From CADEDH01 sp965263455 (GTDB lineage Bacteria > Actinomycetota > Acidimicrobiia > Acidimicrobiales > SZUA-35): a stretch of DNA of 64,000 nucleotides. How positions within the stretch are numbered: position 1 is the stretch's first letter; the number at the start of each line of letters is the position of its first letter. Shown here piece by piece: positions 38,183 to 45,775 of this stretch. Position numbers and translations under genes: made by a program. Location: the NCBI GenBank assembly GCA_965263455.1, contig CBDHHN010000004.1:1612001-1676000 (forward strand), given 5' to 3'. Under the pieces are notes generated by a model that was not told the DNA's origin, made no database searches, and worked only from the letters and a program-made list of their open reading frames with translations.

Positions 38183-39079
38183 ATGAGCAGCAAACGGAGA
38201 ACGGTGCCCGGGATCCGGGCCTCGAAGCGACGCGCCGGGGCCGAGCCCCTGGTCATGGTGACGGCCTACGACGCCCCGTCGGCCCGGGTCGCCACCGAGG
38301 CCGACGTGGATCTGATCCTGGTCGGCGACTCGCTGGCCATGGTGGTCCTCGGCCACGACGACACCCTGTCGGTCACCACCGACGACATCGCCTACCACGT
38401 CGCCGCCGTGGCCCGGACCAAGCCCACGGCCCTGGTCGTGGGTGACCTGCCTTGGCTCAGCTTCCACCTCTCCACCGTCGACACCGTGACCAACGCGGCC
38501 AAGCTGGTCCGGGCCGGGGCCGGGTGCGTGAAGCTGGAGGGTGGGATCAAGCGCATCCCCATGGTCGAGGCCATCCTGGCGGCCGAGATTCCGGTGATGG
38601 GTCACCTGGGCCTGACCCCCCAGTCGACCAACGTCATGGGCGGCTTCCGTATCCAGGGCCGACAGGCCGAGGCGGCCCGGCGCCTGGTCGACGAGGCGTG
38701 CCGACTGGAGGACGCCGGCTGTTTCGCCCTGGTGCTGGAGGGCGTGCCCGACGTGGTCGGGGCCATGGTGACCGACGCCGTTGACATCCCCACCATCGGC
38801 ATCGGGGCCGGCGTCGACACCGACGGCCAGGTCCTCGTCTACCACGACCTGATCGGCCTCGAGAACCGGTTCAAGCCCCGCTTCGTCCGCCGCTACGGCA
38901 CCGCCTTCGACGATCAGGTGGCGGCCACGCGGGCCTACGCCGACGACGTCCGCTCCGGGGCCTTCCCCGGACCGGACGAGACCTACGGGGCCGACGATGC
39001 CCTGACCGAGGCCCTCGGCCTCTACGGCTCCGGTCCGGGCGGGGCGGCCGACGACCCGGCCGATGGCGCCACCGGCTAG
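38183..39079 (+). CDS. panB: 3-methyl-2-oxobutanoate hydroxymethyltransferase
   Basis: PanB (298 residues) makes ketopantoate from 2-oxoisovalerate and methylenetetrahydrofolate. Family segments are LVMVTAYDAPSARVATEADV, LILVGDSLAMVVLGHDDTLS with the metal aspartate, LVRAGAGCVKLEGGIKRIPM near residue 113 and HLGLTPQSTNVMGGFRIQGR near 138. The catalytic Glu is in FALVLEGVPDVVGAMVTDAV near residue 182. The C-terminal 25 residues are a variable Gly/Ala/Asp tail. It is fourth in the marR-DUF2520-panC-panB run. With panC and the DUF2520 protein it covers ketopantoate to pantothenate. Secure. Confidence 0.96.
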   Translation: MSSKRRTVPGIRASKRRAGAEPLVMVTAYDAPSARVATEADVDLILVGDSLAMVVLGHDDTLSVTTDDIAYHVAAVARTKPTALVVGDLPWLSFHLSTVDTVTNAAKLVRAGAGCVKLEGGIKRIPMVEAILAAEIPVMGHLGLTPQSTNVMGGFRIQGRQAEAARRLVDEACRLEDAGCFALVLEGVPDVVGAMVTDAVDIPTIGIGAGVDTDGQVLVYHDLIGLENRFKPRFVRRYGTAFDDQVAATRAYADDVRSGAFPGPDETYGADDALTEALGLYGSGPGGAADDPADGATG

Positions 39080-39088
39080 GTTCGCAGG

Positions 39089-40564
39089 GTGCCCGTACCC
39101 GTTCTCCACGCGCCCCGGTCCTTCGAGCAGGGGTTCCAGCGGATCCGGGACCAGTTGGAGGTACCGAGGGCGTTCCCCGAACCGGTGCTGGCCGAGGCCG
39201 AACAGGCCCGGATGGACGGGGCCGGCCCGCCGGACGGGGGGCGGCTCGACGCCCGCCACCTGCCGTTCGTGGCCATCGACCCGCCCGGGGCCACCGATCT
39301 CGACCAGGCATTCTGCGCCGAGCGGACCGGGGACGGTTTCCGGGTCCGCTACGCCATTGCCGACGTCGGTGCCTTCGTCGTCCCCGGCGGCGCGGTCGAC
39401 GCCGAGGCCCGGTCCCGGGGGACGACCTTGTACAGCCCCGATGATCGGGCGCCGCTCCACCCTCCGGTCCTGAGCGAGGATCGGGCCTCGCTGCTGGCCG
39501 GCACCGACAAACCGGCCCTGTTGTGGACCATCGACCTCGACGGCGACGGCCGACCGGTGCACTGGCACCTGGAACGGGCCCTGGTCCGGAACCGGGCCGC
39601 CATCTCCTACACCACGGCCCAGACCCACATCGACGACGGCACCGAGCCCCCCGAGACGCAGGCCGAAGGCGCCACCAACCTGGCCCTGCTGGCCACGATC
39701 GGCCGGCTGCGCCAGCAGCGGGAGGCGGCCCGGGGCGGGATCAGCATCAACCTCCCGGCCCAGGAGGTGGTGGAGCGTGCCGGCACCTACGACCTGGCCT
39801 TCGACCGGTCGCTGCCCGTCGAGGGGTGGAACGCCCAGATCTCCCTGCTGACCGGGATGGTGGCGGGGCGGACCATGGCCGAGGCCGGGGTCGGCATCCT
39901 CCGGACCCTCCCCCCGCCCTACGAGCGGGCCGTGGCCGGCCTGCGGCGGACGGCCGGGGCCCTGGGTCTGAACTGGCCGGCCGAGCAGACCTACCCCGAT
40001 TTCGTGCGGGCCCTCGAACCGAACAGCCCGGCCTGCAACACCTTTCTCCTCCAGGCCACCCGGACCCTGCGAGGGGCCGGCTACCTGGGGTTCGACGGTG
40101 ACCTTCCCGAGCACCATCGCCACGGGGCCATCGCGTCGGTCTACTCCCACGTCACCGCCCCGCTGCGGCGCTTGGTCGACCGGTTCGGCAACGAGATCCT
40201 GCTCGCCCTGCTGGCCGACCGGCAGCCCCCGACCTGGGCCGTCGAGGCGCTCGAGGAGCTGCCGTCGCTGATGGGGCGGGCTCGGCAGCGGGAATCGGCC
40301 CTGGAGCGGGCCATGGTCGACTTCGCCGAGGCCATGGTGCTGTCGTCGCGGGTGGGCGAGCGGTTCGCCGGCCACGTCGTCGATCTCGACGAGCGGCGGA
40401 AGCAGGCCCGCCTCCAGCTGGTTCAACCTGCCGTGGTGGCGTCGGTCCCGTCGGAGGGCCGGGCCCTGGCCGAGGAGGTTGCGGTGGAGTTGACCAGAGT
40501 GGACACCGAGGAGCGGACGGTGAGCTTCGAGGTCGTGGACGGCCGGACCGGAGGCGACCGATGA
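39089..40564 (+). CDS. RNB-domain (RNase II/R-like) ribonuclease
   Basis: A 491-residue protein whose core is the RNB catalytic domain of RNase II/R, a 3'-5' exoribonuclease fold. The metal-binding region reads FVAIDPPGATDLDQAFCAER near residue 70 (D-P-x-x-x-x-D-L-D), then RYAIADVGAFVVPGGAVDAE, and a downstream RASLLAGTDKPALLWTIDLD. The late HGAIASVYSHVTAPLRRLVD is the typical Y-x-H-x-T-S/A-P-I/L-R-R-Y/L motif. Cold-shock and S1 domains are absent or vestigial, so it is shorter than RNase R. GTG 39089 is 9 bases after panB, with TAGGTT six bases upstream, overlapping the panB stop. Its stop overlaps the next gene (ATGA). Confidence 0.9.
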   Translation: MPVPVLHAPRSFEQGFQRIRDQLEVPRAFPEPVLAEAEQARMDGAGPPDGGRLDARHLPFVAIDPPGATDLDQAFCAERTGDGFRVRYAIADVGAFVVPGGAVDAEARSRGTTLYSPDDRAPLHPPVLSEDRASLLAGTDKPALLWTIDLDGDGRPVHWHLERALVRNRAAISYTTAQTHIDDGTEPPETQAEGATNLALLATIGRLRQQREAARGGISINLPAQEVVERAGTYDLAFDRSLPVEGWNAQISLLTGMVAGRTMAEAGVGILRTLPPPYERAVAGLRRTAGALGLNWPAEQTYPDFVRALEPNSPACNTFLLQATRTLRGAGYLGFDGDLPEHHRHGAIASVYSHVTAPLRRLVDRFGNEILLALLADRQPPTWAVEALEELPSLMGRARQRESALERAMVDFAEAMVLSSRVGERFAGHVVDLDERRKQARLQLVQPAVVASVPSEGRALAEEVAVELTRVDTEERTVSFEVVDGRTGGDR

Positions 40565-41115
40565 GACTCCTGCTCGCGCTCATGGTGCTGGCTCTGACCG
40601 CCGCCGCCTGCGCCGGTTCCGACGACGAGACCGGCAGCGGTTCCGACGGCGACCCGGGCGCCGGCACCGAGGCCGCAACCTCCTCCGGTGGAGACAACGA
40701 CAACGACAACGACAACGACGAGGACGAGGCCGACGGGGAGGAGGGTGCCGAGGTCGCCGACGGCGAGGACGGGACCGCCGATCGCGACCTCGACGACGAC
40801 ACGGCCGAGGAGCTCTTCCCCGACGTCCTCTCGGCCATGGCCACCCGGAACGGCGACGGCACCTGGGACCTGTCGGCCACCCTGTCCTCCCCCTACGACA
40901 CACCCCAGCGCTATGCCGACGCCTGGCGGGTGGTCGGCTCCGACGGCACCGTGTACGGCGTGCGGGAGCTGCTGCACGACCACGCCACCGAACAGCCCTT
41001 CACCCGCAGCCTCACCGGTGTGGCCATCCCCGACGACGAGACCGAGGTGACCATCGAGGGTCGGGACCAGGTGAGCGGATGGGGTGGAGAGACGGTCACC
41101 ATCCCGCTGAGCTAA
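40561..41115 (+). CDS. Acidic lipoprotein, unknown function
   Basis: A 184-residue predicted lipoprotein: MRLLLALMVLALTAAACAGS gives a signal peptide with a lipobox-like A-A-C at residue 17. A very acidic linker follows, rich in Asp, Asn, Glu and Gly (residues about 20-85), including an alternating Asp-Asn stretch coded by a hexanucleotide repeat. The C-terminal 90 residues form a compact beta-rich domain containing WDLSATLSSPYDTPQRYADA and EVTIEGRDQVSGWGGETVTI. The latter domain resembles small secreted actinobacterial proteins of unknown role. The start ATG overlaps the RNB stop, implying coupling. I do not recognise a named family. Confidence 0.78.
   Translation: MRLLLALMVLALTAAACAGSDDETGSGSDGDPGAGTEAATSSGGDNDNDNDNDEDEADGEEGAEVADGEDGTADRDLDDDTAEELFPDVLSAMATRNGDGTWDLSATLSSPYDTPQRYADAWRVVGSDGTVYGVRELLHDHATEQPFTRSLTGVAIPDDETEVTIEGRDQVSGWGGETVTIPLS
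40693..40716 (+). repeat. GACAAC hexanucleotide repeat (x4)
   Basis: Four perfect GACAAC units encode an Asp-Asn tract in the lipoprotein's linker. Unit changes would keep frame and alter linker length. Confidence 0.85.
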
Positions 41116-41125
41116 AACGTCGCTC

Positions 41126-42796
41126 GTGATCACCCACAAACGGGGCCGGGACCTCCTCAACGACCCCGAACTCAACAAGGGCACCGCCTTCACCGCCGCC
41201 GAGCGGTCGGCCCTCGACCTGGAAGGCCTGCTCCCGGCCTCGTTCGAGACCATCGACGAGCAGGTGGCCCGGCGCCACCAGGCCTATGAGCGCCTCGACG
41301 ACGACCTGGACCGCCACATCTTCCTCCGGGCCCTGCAGGACACCAACGAGGTGCTGTTCTACCGGTTCCTGTGCGCCCACCTGACCGACCTGCTGCCCGT
41401 CGTCTACACCCCCACCGTGGGGGTGGCGTGCCAGCGTTTCAGCTCCATCTACCGCCGACCCCACGGCGTGTTCTGCGCCTACCCCTACCGGGGCAATCTC
41501 GGCTGCCAGTTCGACGCCATCGACACCGAGACCGACGTGATCGTGGTGACCGACGGTCAGCGGATCCTGGGCCTCGGCGATCAGGGCGTCGGCGGCATGG
41601 GCATCCCCATCGGCAAGTTGTCGCTCTACACCGCGGCCGGTGGTATCGACCCCCGACGCACCCTTCCCGTCGTGCTCGACGTCGGGACCGACAACGAGGA
41701 GCTCCTGGCCGACCCCCTCTACCTCGGTTGGCGTCACGAACGGGTCACGGGAGCCGAGTACGAGTCGTTCGTGGAGGAGTTCGTCACCACCGTGAAACGC
41801 CGGTTCCCGGGGGTCCTGCTCCAGTGGGAGGACTTCGCCGGCACCAACGCCGCTCCGCTCCTCGACCGCTACCGGGACGAACTCCCCAGCTTCAACGACG
41901 ACATCCAGGGCACGGCGGCCGTGGGCCTGGCCGCGGTCGAGGCCGCGGTGGAGGCCGCCGGCGGCTCGCTGGCCGACCAGCGGGTGTGTCTGCTCGGGGC
42001 CGGCTCGGCCGGGACCGGCATCGCCACCATGATCGTCGACGCCCTGGCCGCCACCGGCGTGGCCGACCCGGCGTCCCGGGTCCATCTGGTCGATCGGGAC
42101 GGTCTGCTCCACGATCGGCGCACCGACCTCAACCCCTACCAGCGGCCGCTGGCCCAATCCTGGGACCGGGTGTCGTCCTGGGCCGACCACGAGGGGCCGA
42201 CGAGCTTCGAGCAGGTGATGGAGGGGGCCCGACCAACGGTGCTCATCGGGGTGTCGGGCCAGCCCGGCCTGTTCACCGAGACCATCGTCCGACGGATGGC
42301 GGCCACGGTCGAGCGGCCCGTGATCATGCCGCTGTCCAACCCCACGTCGCGGGCCGAGGCCACGCCGGCCGACCTGCTGGCCTGGACCGACGGCCGGGCC
42401 CTGGTGGCCACCGGCAGCCCCTTCGACCCGGTGTCGATCAACGGCCGGACCGTGACCGTGGCCCAGGCCAACAACGTCTACGTGTTCCCCGGGGTCGGCC
42501 TGGGTTCGGTCGTCTCGGCCGCGACCAAGGTGACCGACCACATGCTGGTGGCGGCGGCCGAGGCCGTGGGTCGGGCCGGGGTGGGCCACGATCCCGACGA
42601 CGGCCTCCTGCCTCCGGTGGCCCGGGTGGCCGACGTGTCGCGCCGGGTGGCGGCGGCTGTGGCCGAGGCGGCCCAGGCCGACGGCGTGGCCCGGGCCTGG
42701 GGCGATCTCGACGGCGACGAACTGTCGGCCGCCGTCACCTCCGCCATCGACGCCCACTGGTGGGCCCCCGACTACCCGACGGTGGAGGCCGGGTAG
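41126..42796 (+). CDS. NAD-type malic enzyme (large MaeA/SfcA class)
   Basis: A 556-residue malic enzyme that decarboxylates malate to pyruvate with reduction of NAD(P). Signatures are LPVVYTPTVGVACQRFSSIY near residue 90, the catalytic region ILGLGDQGVGGMGIPIGKLS near 148, DVGTDNEELLADPLYLGWRH, LLQWEDFAGTNAAPLLDRYR near 232 with metal-binding E-D, and FNDDIQGTAAVGLAAVEAAV near 255, followed by the dinucleotide loop VCLLGAGSAGTGIATMIVDA. The length fits the E. coli MaeA class, not the short bacterial type. Cofactor choice cannot be settled by eye. It starts at GTG 41126, 10 bases after the lipoprotein gene. Confidence 0.94.
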   Translation: MITHKRGRDLLNDPELNKGTAFTAAERSALDLEGLLPASFETIDEQVARRHQAYERLDDDLDRHIFLRALQDTNEVLFYRFLCAHLTDLLPVVYTPTVGVACQRFSSIYRRPHGVFCAYPYRGNLGCQFDAIDTETDVIVVTDGQRILGLGDQGVGGMGIPIGKLSLYTAAGGIDPRRTLPVVLDVGTDNEELLADPLYLGWRHERVTGAEYESFVEEFVTTVKRRFPGVLLQWEDFAGTNAAPLLDRYRDELPSFNDDIQGTAAVGLAAVEAAVEAAGGSLADQRVCLLGAGSAGTGIATMIVDALAATGVADPASRVHLVDRDGLLHDRRTDLNPYQRPLAQSWDRVSSWADHEGPTSFEQVMEGARPTVLIGVSGQPGLFTETIVRRMAATVERPVIMPLSNPTSRAEATPADLLAWTDGRALVATGSPFDPVSINGRTVTVAQANNVYVFPGVGLGSVVSAATKVTDHMLVAAAEAVGRAGVGHDPDDGLLPPVARVADVSRRVAAAVAEAAQADGVARAWGDLDGDELSAAVTSAIDAHWWAPDYPTVEAG

Positions 42797-42973
42797 CCGG
42801 GGTCCACGCTGGTCCCCCTTCGGGTCGGGCCGAGTCCCCCCGGTCGGCCGGTCCCCCCTCCGATGAGCGAGCGGGTTCGTGAGCCCACGGGCCTGGGCCT
42901 CCATTCTGACCGCGTCCTGTGACGAACGCCACCCCTTCCGGCCGGAGGCCCGGTCGGCGGTTCCGCTGGGCGT
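42797..42973. other. Convergent intergenic region, nothing recognised
   Basis: A 177-bp GC-rich gap between the convergent malic enzyme and lipoprotein genes. I looked for a tRNA, small ORFs with ribosome sites and strong hairpins. Only short C-rich and G-rich runs were seen; presumably it holds terminators that I cannot delimit. Confidence 0.4.
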
Positions 42974-43618
42974 TCAGCCCTCGGGAGCGGGTTCGGGGTC
43001 GATGACGGGTCCGGACCCGCCCGAACGAGGTTCGTCGGCCACCTTGAGCCCGAAGCGACGGCGATCCAGGTCGGTGATGTCGAGGGTCACGTCGAAGACC
43101 TCGCCGCTGGCCGGCATGGTCAGGGCACACAGCATGGTCCGGGTCGGGGGGAGGACCACCGGGCCCGGCCCGCAGTCGACGGCCCCGGCCGTCAGGTTGG
43201 CGTCGGTGTTGGCGTTGAGCACGGCCGCCACCTCCCGCTCGAAGGTCGGCAGGGCCGCCGGGGTGATCAGGTTGGTGGTGGCCAACGACAGCCGGCCCTG
43301 GGCGTTCACCGTGGCCTGCACGTTGACGACGGTGCCCCCGTCGGTGGTGGCGGTGCAGGCGAAGCTGCTGTCGGCGGTGTAGACGCCCGGGTCGGCGCAC
43401 GAGGGGTCGAGGGGCCCGAGCCCGACCGAGGTCGCCAACTCGTCGATGATGAGTTGCTCGGCCAGGGACCGGGGGACGGCCTCGGGCCCGGCGGGTTCGG
43501 TCCCGCCCGAGCAGGCGGCGAGCACCAGCGCCCCCGGAAACAGGAAGCGCACCAGCGGCGACCAGGGTGGTCGGGACGGGGACCGGAGCAGCGGTCGAAG
43601 GGCGGACACGATGCCCAT
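42974..43618 (-). CDS. Lipoprotein, unknown function (DUF4333-like architecture)
   Basis: A 214-residue predicted lipoprotein. The N-terminus is basic and hydrophobic, ending FLFPGALVLAACSGGTEPAG with a lipobox A-A-C near residue 35. Two short similar modules follow: one around residues 50-115 with SLAEQLIIDELATSVGLGPL and a Cys pair (SCADPG, FACTAT), and one around residues 125-200 with FEREVAAVLNANTDANLTAG and a second Cys pair (DCGPG, LCALTM). Paired modules with conserved cysteines are typical of secreted DUF4333-type actinobacterial proteins. The start at ATG 43618 is the first Met that leaves a normal signal peptide. It is divergent from ada-alkA. Confidence 0.72.
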   Translation of the reverse strand: MGIVSALRPLLRSPSRPPWSPLVRFLFPGALVLAACSGGTEPAGPEAVPRSLAEQLIIDELATSVGLGPLDPSCADPGVYTADSSFACTATTDGGTVVNVQATVNAQGRLSLATTNLITPAALPTFEREVAAVLNANTDANLTAGAVDCGPGPVVLPPTRTMLCALTMPASGEVFDVTLDITDLDRRRFGLKVADEPRSGGSGPVIDPEPAPEG

Positions 43619-43729
43619 CAACGGTAGCGGCCGCCGTCCCTGCCCTCCGGGACCTCCGCTCCGACCACGCCCACTGCCCTGTCCGATCACCGCTAGCCGA
43701 TCGTGGTGACCAGGGCTTTACTGAAACCG

Positions 43730-45136
43730 ATGACAGCTCTCGACCACAAGCAGTGCTACGACGCCATCAGCAGGCGCGACGCCCGGTTCGACGGTCGCTT
43801 CTACACCGGCGTCACCTCGACCGGCATCTTCTGTCGCCCCTCCTGCCCGGCCCGCACGCCGAAGCAGGCCAACGTCCGGTTCTTCGCCCACGCCGCCTCG
43901 GCCTCCGAGGCCGGCTTCCGTCCCTGTCGCCGATGCCGACCGGAGCTGGCCCCCGGCGACCCCGAGTGGAACCGGCGGGCCGACCTCGTGGGCCGGGCCA
44001 TTCGGGCCATCGACGCCGGCGAGGTCGACCGGCACGGGGTGGCCGGTCTGGCCCGCCAGCTCGGTGTGAGCGAGCGGCACCTGCGGCGGGAGCTGCAGCG
44101 GGAGGTGGGCACCGGCCCGCTGCAGTTGGCCCGCTCCCGCCGGCTGTGGCTGGCCCGGCTCCTGCTCGATCAGACCTCCCTGTCGGTGACCGATGTGGCC
44201 TTCGCCGCCGGCTTCGGCAGCCTCCGCCAGTTCAACGACTCGATGCGCCAGGCCTTCGACGCCGCCCCATCGGAGCTCCGACGTCGACGGGGCGGGCCGG
44301 GATCGAACTCGGGCCAGGTCACCGTCAACCTCTCGACCCGGGGTCGGCTGGGTTGGCCCGCCCTCCATCGGTTCCTGGTCAGCCGGGCCGTGCCCGGTCT
44401 GGAGGAGTACGGGGAGCAGACGTTCCGGCGCCGACTGGCCCAGGGCTGGTTCGAACTGGCCCCGGGCCCCGACGGCACCCTGGCCGTCACCTGCGCCTCG
44501 ACCGAGTTGTCGGCCCTGGCCGACGTCGTCCCCATCGTGCGCCGGGTCGCCGATCTCGACACCGACCTGGAGCCCATCGAGGAACACCTGCGACGTGACC
44601 CCGAGCTGGCCCGGCGACTCGACCAGGTGCCCCTCCCCCGACTGCCCGGCCCCTTCGACCCGTTCGAGGTGGCGGTCCGGGCCGTGGTGGGTCAACAGAT
44701 CAGCGTGGCCGGAGCCCGGACGCTGCTCGGTCGGCTGGTCGCCCTGGTCGACGAACACGGCGGGACCCGAGGCCCCCTGGGCTTCCCCACGGCCCGATCG
44801 GTGGCCGAGACCCCGCTCGACGACCTCGGCATGCCGGCCGGTCGGCGCCGCACCATCACCACCCTGGCCCGGGCCGTGGCCGACGACGACCTCACCCTGG
44901 GCCCCCACGCCGACGTGGAGGCCACCACCGAGGCCCTCCTCGCCCTCCCCGGCATCGGGCCCTGGACCGCGGGCTACATCGCCATGCGGGCGCTGAGCCA
45001 CCCGGACGGCTGGCCCGACGGAGACCTGGTCCTGGCCCGGACCCTCGACCTGGACAAACGGGCCCTGGCCGAACGGGCCGAGTCGTGGCGACCGTGGCGG
45101 GCCTATGCCGCCCTCCTGCTGTGGGCCACGGCCTGA
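43730..45136 (+). CDS. Ada-AlkA fusion: methylphosphotriester sensor/activator and 3-methyladenine glycosylase
   Basis: A 468-residue three-part alkylation-response protein. Residues 1-80 are the Ada N-terminal zinc domain, with the methyl-acceptor and zinc cysteines in GIFCRPSCPARTP and FRPCRRC. Residues 85-190 are an AraC-type HTH (LARQLGVSERHLRRELQREV and VAFAAGFGSLRQFNDSMRQA). The remainder is an AlkA glycosylase: VGQQISVAGARTLLGRLVAL near residue 325 and the HhH ALPGIGPWTAGYIAMRALSH near 405, followed by the catalytic aspartate region PDGDLVLARTL. This matches mycobacterial AlkA/Ada proteins. It probably autoregulates itself and ogt, 74 bases downstream. ATG 43730 chosen at the start of the Ada homology. 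Confidence 0.94.
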   Translation: MTALDHKQCYDAISRRDARFDGRFYTGVTSTGIFCRPSCPARTPKQANVRFFAHAASASEAGFRPCRRCRPELAPGDPEWNRRADLVGRAIRAIDAGEVDRHGVAGLARQLGVSERHLRRELQREVGTGPLQLARSRRLWLARLLLDQTSLSVTDVAFAAGFGSLRQFNDSMRQAFDAAPSELRRRRGGPGSNSGQVTVNLSTRGRLGWPALHRFLVSRAVPGLEEYGEQTFRRRLAQGWFELAPGPDGTLAVTCASTELSALADVVPIVRRVADLDTDLEPIEEHLRRDPELARRLDQVPLPRLPGPFDPFEVAVRAVVGQQISVAGARTLLGRLVALVDEHGGTRGPLGFPTARSVAETPLDDLGMPAGRRRTITTLARAVADDDLTLGPHADVEATTEALLALPGIGPWTAGYIAMRALSHPDGWPDGDLVLARTLDLDKRALAERAESWRPWRAYAALLLWATA

Positions 45137-45210
45137 AACCCGGCTCCCACCACCACCGACCAGACACACGCGACACCGACACCCAACCCGACACCCGAAG
45201 GAGTCCGACC

Positions 45211-45768
45211 ATGGCCCCGATCCCCACCGCCGAGCCCACCACGCCCGAGGCCCTCTCCGAGACCTTCCCCGAGACCTTCTCCGCCACCCTGTCGACCCCG
45301 GTCGGCCCGCTCAGCGTCATCGCCACCGACGGGGTGGCGCTGGCCGCCGGATTCTGCCCGCCCGAGGACCTCGTGGCCCGTCTGACCCCGGAACGACAGG
45401 GCCAGGTCGTCGAGCGATCCGAGATCGACGGCGTGACCGACCGACTGGCCGCCTACCTCGACGGCGACCTGGCGGCGCTCGACGCCATCGCCGTGGCCCA
45501 GCCCGGCACCGAGCTGCAGCAGCAGGTGTGGGACGGCCTCCGGGCCATCCCGGCCGGTCAGACCCGGACCTACACCCAACTGGCGGCCGCCACCGGACGC
45601 CCCCGGGCCGTTCGGTCGGCGGGGACGGCCTGCGGGCGCAACCTCGTGGCCCCCATCGTCCCCTGCCATCGGGCCCTGCGGGCCGACGGGTCGCTGGGCG
45701 GCTACTACTACGGCCTCGAGGTCAAGCGCTGGCTGCTCGACCACGAGGCCCGACACACCACAGCCTGA
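45211..45768 (+). CDS. ogt: Methylated-DNA--protein-cysteine methyltransferase
   Basis: A 185-residue Ogt/MGMT protein that repairs O6-alkylguanine by irreversible transfer of the alkyl group to its own cysteine. The active-site motif is LVAPIVPCHRALRADGSLGG near residue 150 (P-C-H-R), and the DNA-binding helix-turn-helix is GQTRTYTQLAAATGRPRAVR, preceding GTACGRNL with the Asn-containing arginine finger region. The N-terminal 30 residues are Thr/Pro/Glu-rich and not conserved. An AAGGAG site lies 7 bases upstream of ATG 45211. It follows ada-alkA on the same strand, so both may respond to alkylation. The gap of 74 bases may hold its own promoter. Confidence 0.95.
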   Translation: MAPIPTAEPTTPEALSETFPETFSATLSTPVGPLSVIATDGVALAAGFCPPEDLVARLTPERQGQVVERSEIDGVTDRLAAYLDGDLAALDAIAVAQPGTELQQQVWDGLRAIPAGQTRTYTQLAAATGRPRAVRSAGTACGRNLVAPIVPCHRALRADGSLGGYYYGLEVKRWLLDHEARHTTA

Positions 45769-45775
45769 CCCGACC

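Noticed and set aside
36833..40426. A 1197-codon open frame on the minus strand
   Set aside because: It lies antisense to DUF2520, panC, panB and the RNB gene, all of which have clear families. Its translation is low-complexity Gly/Arg/Pro/His, typical of shadow frames in GC-rich DNA.
42797..42973. A tRNA or small RNA in the convergent gap
   Set aside because: A GGTTCG-like stretch was checked, but no cloverleaf arms or acceptor stem could be formed around it.
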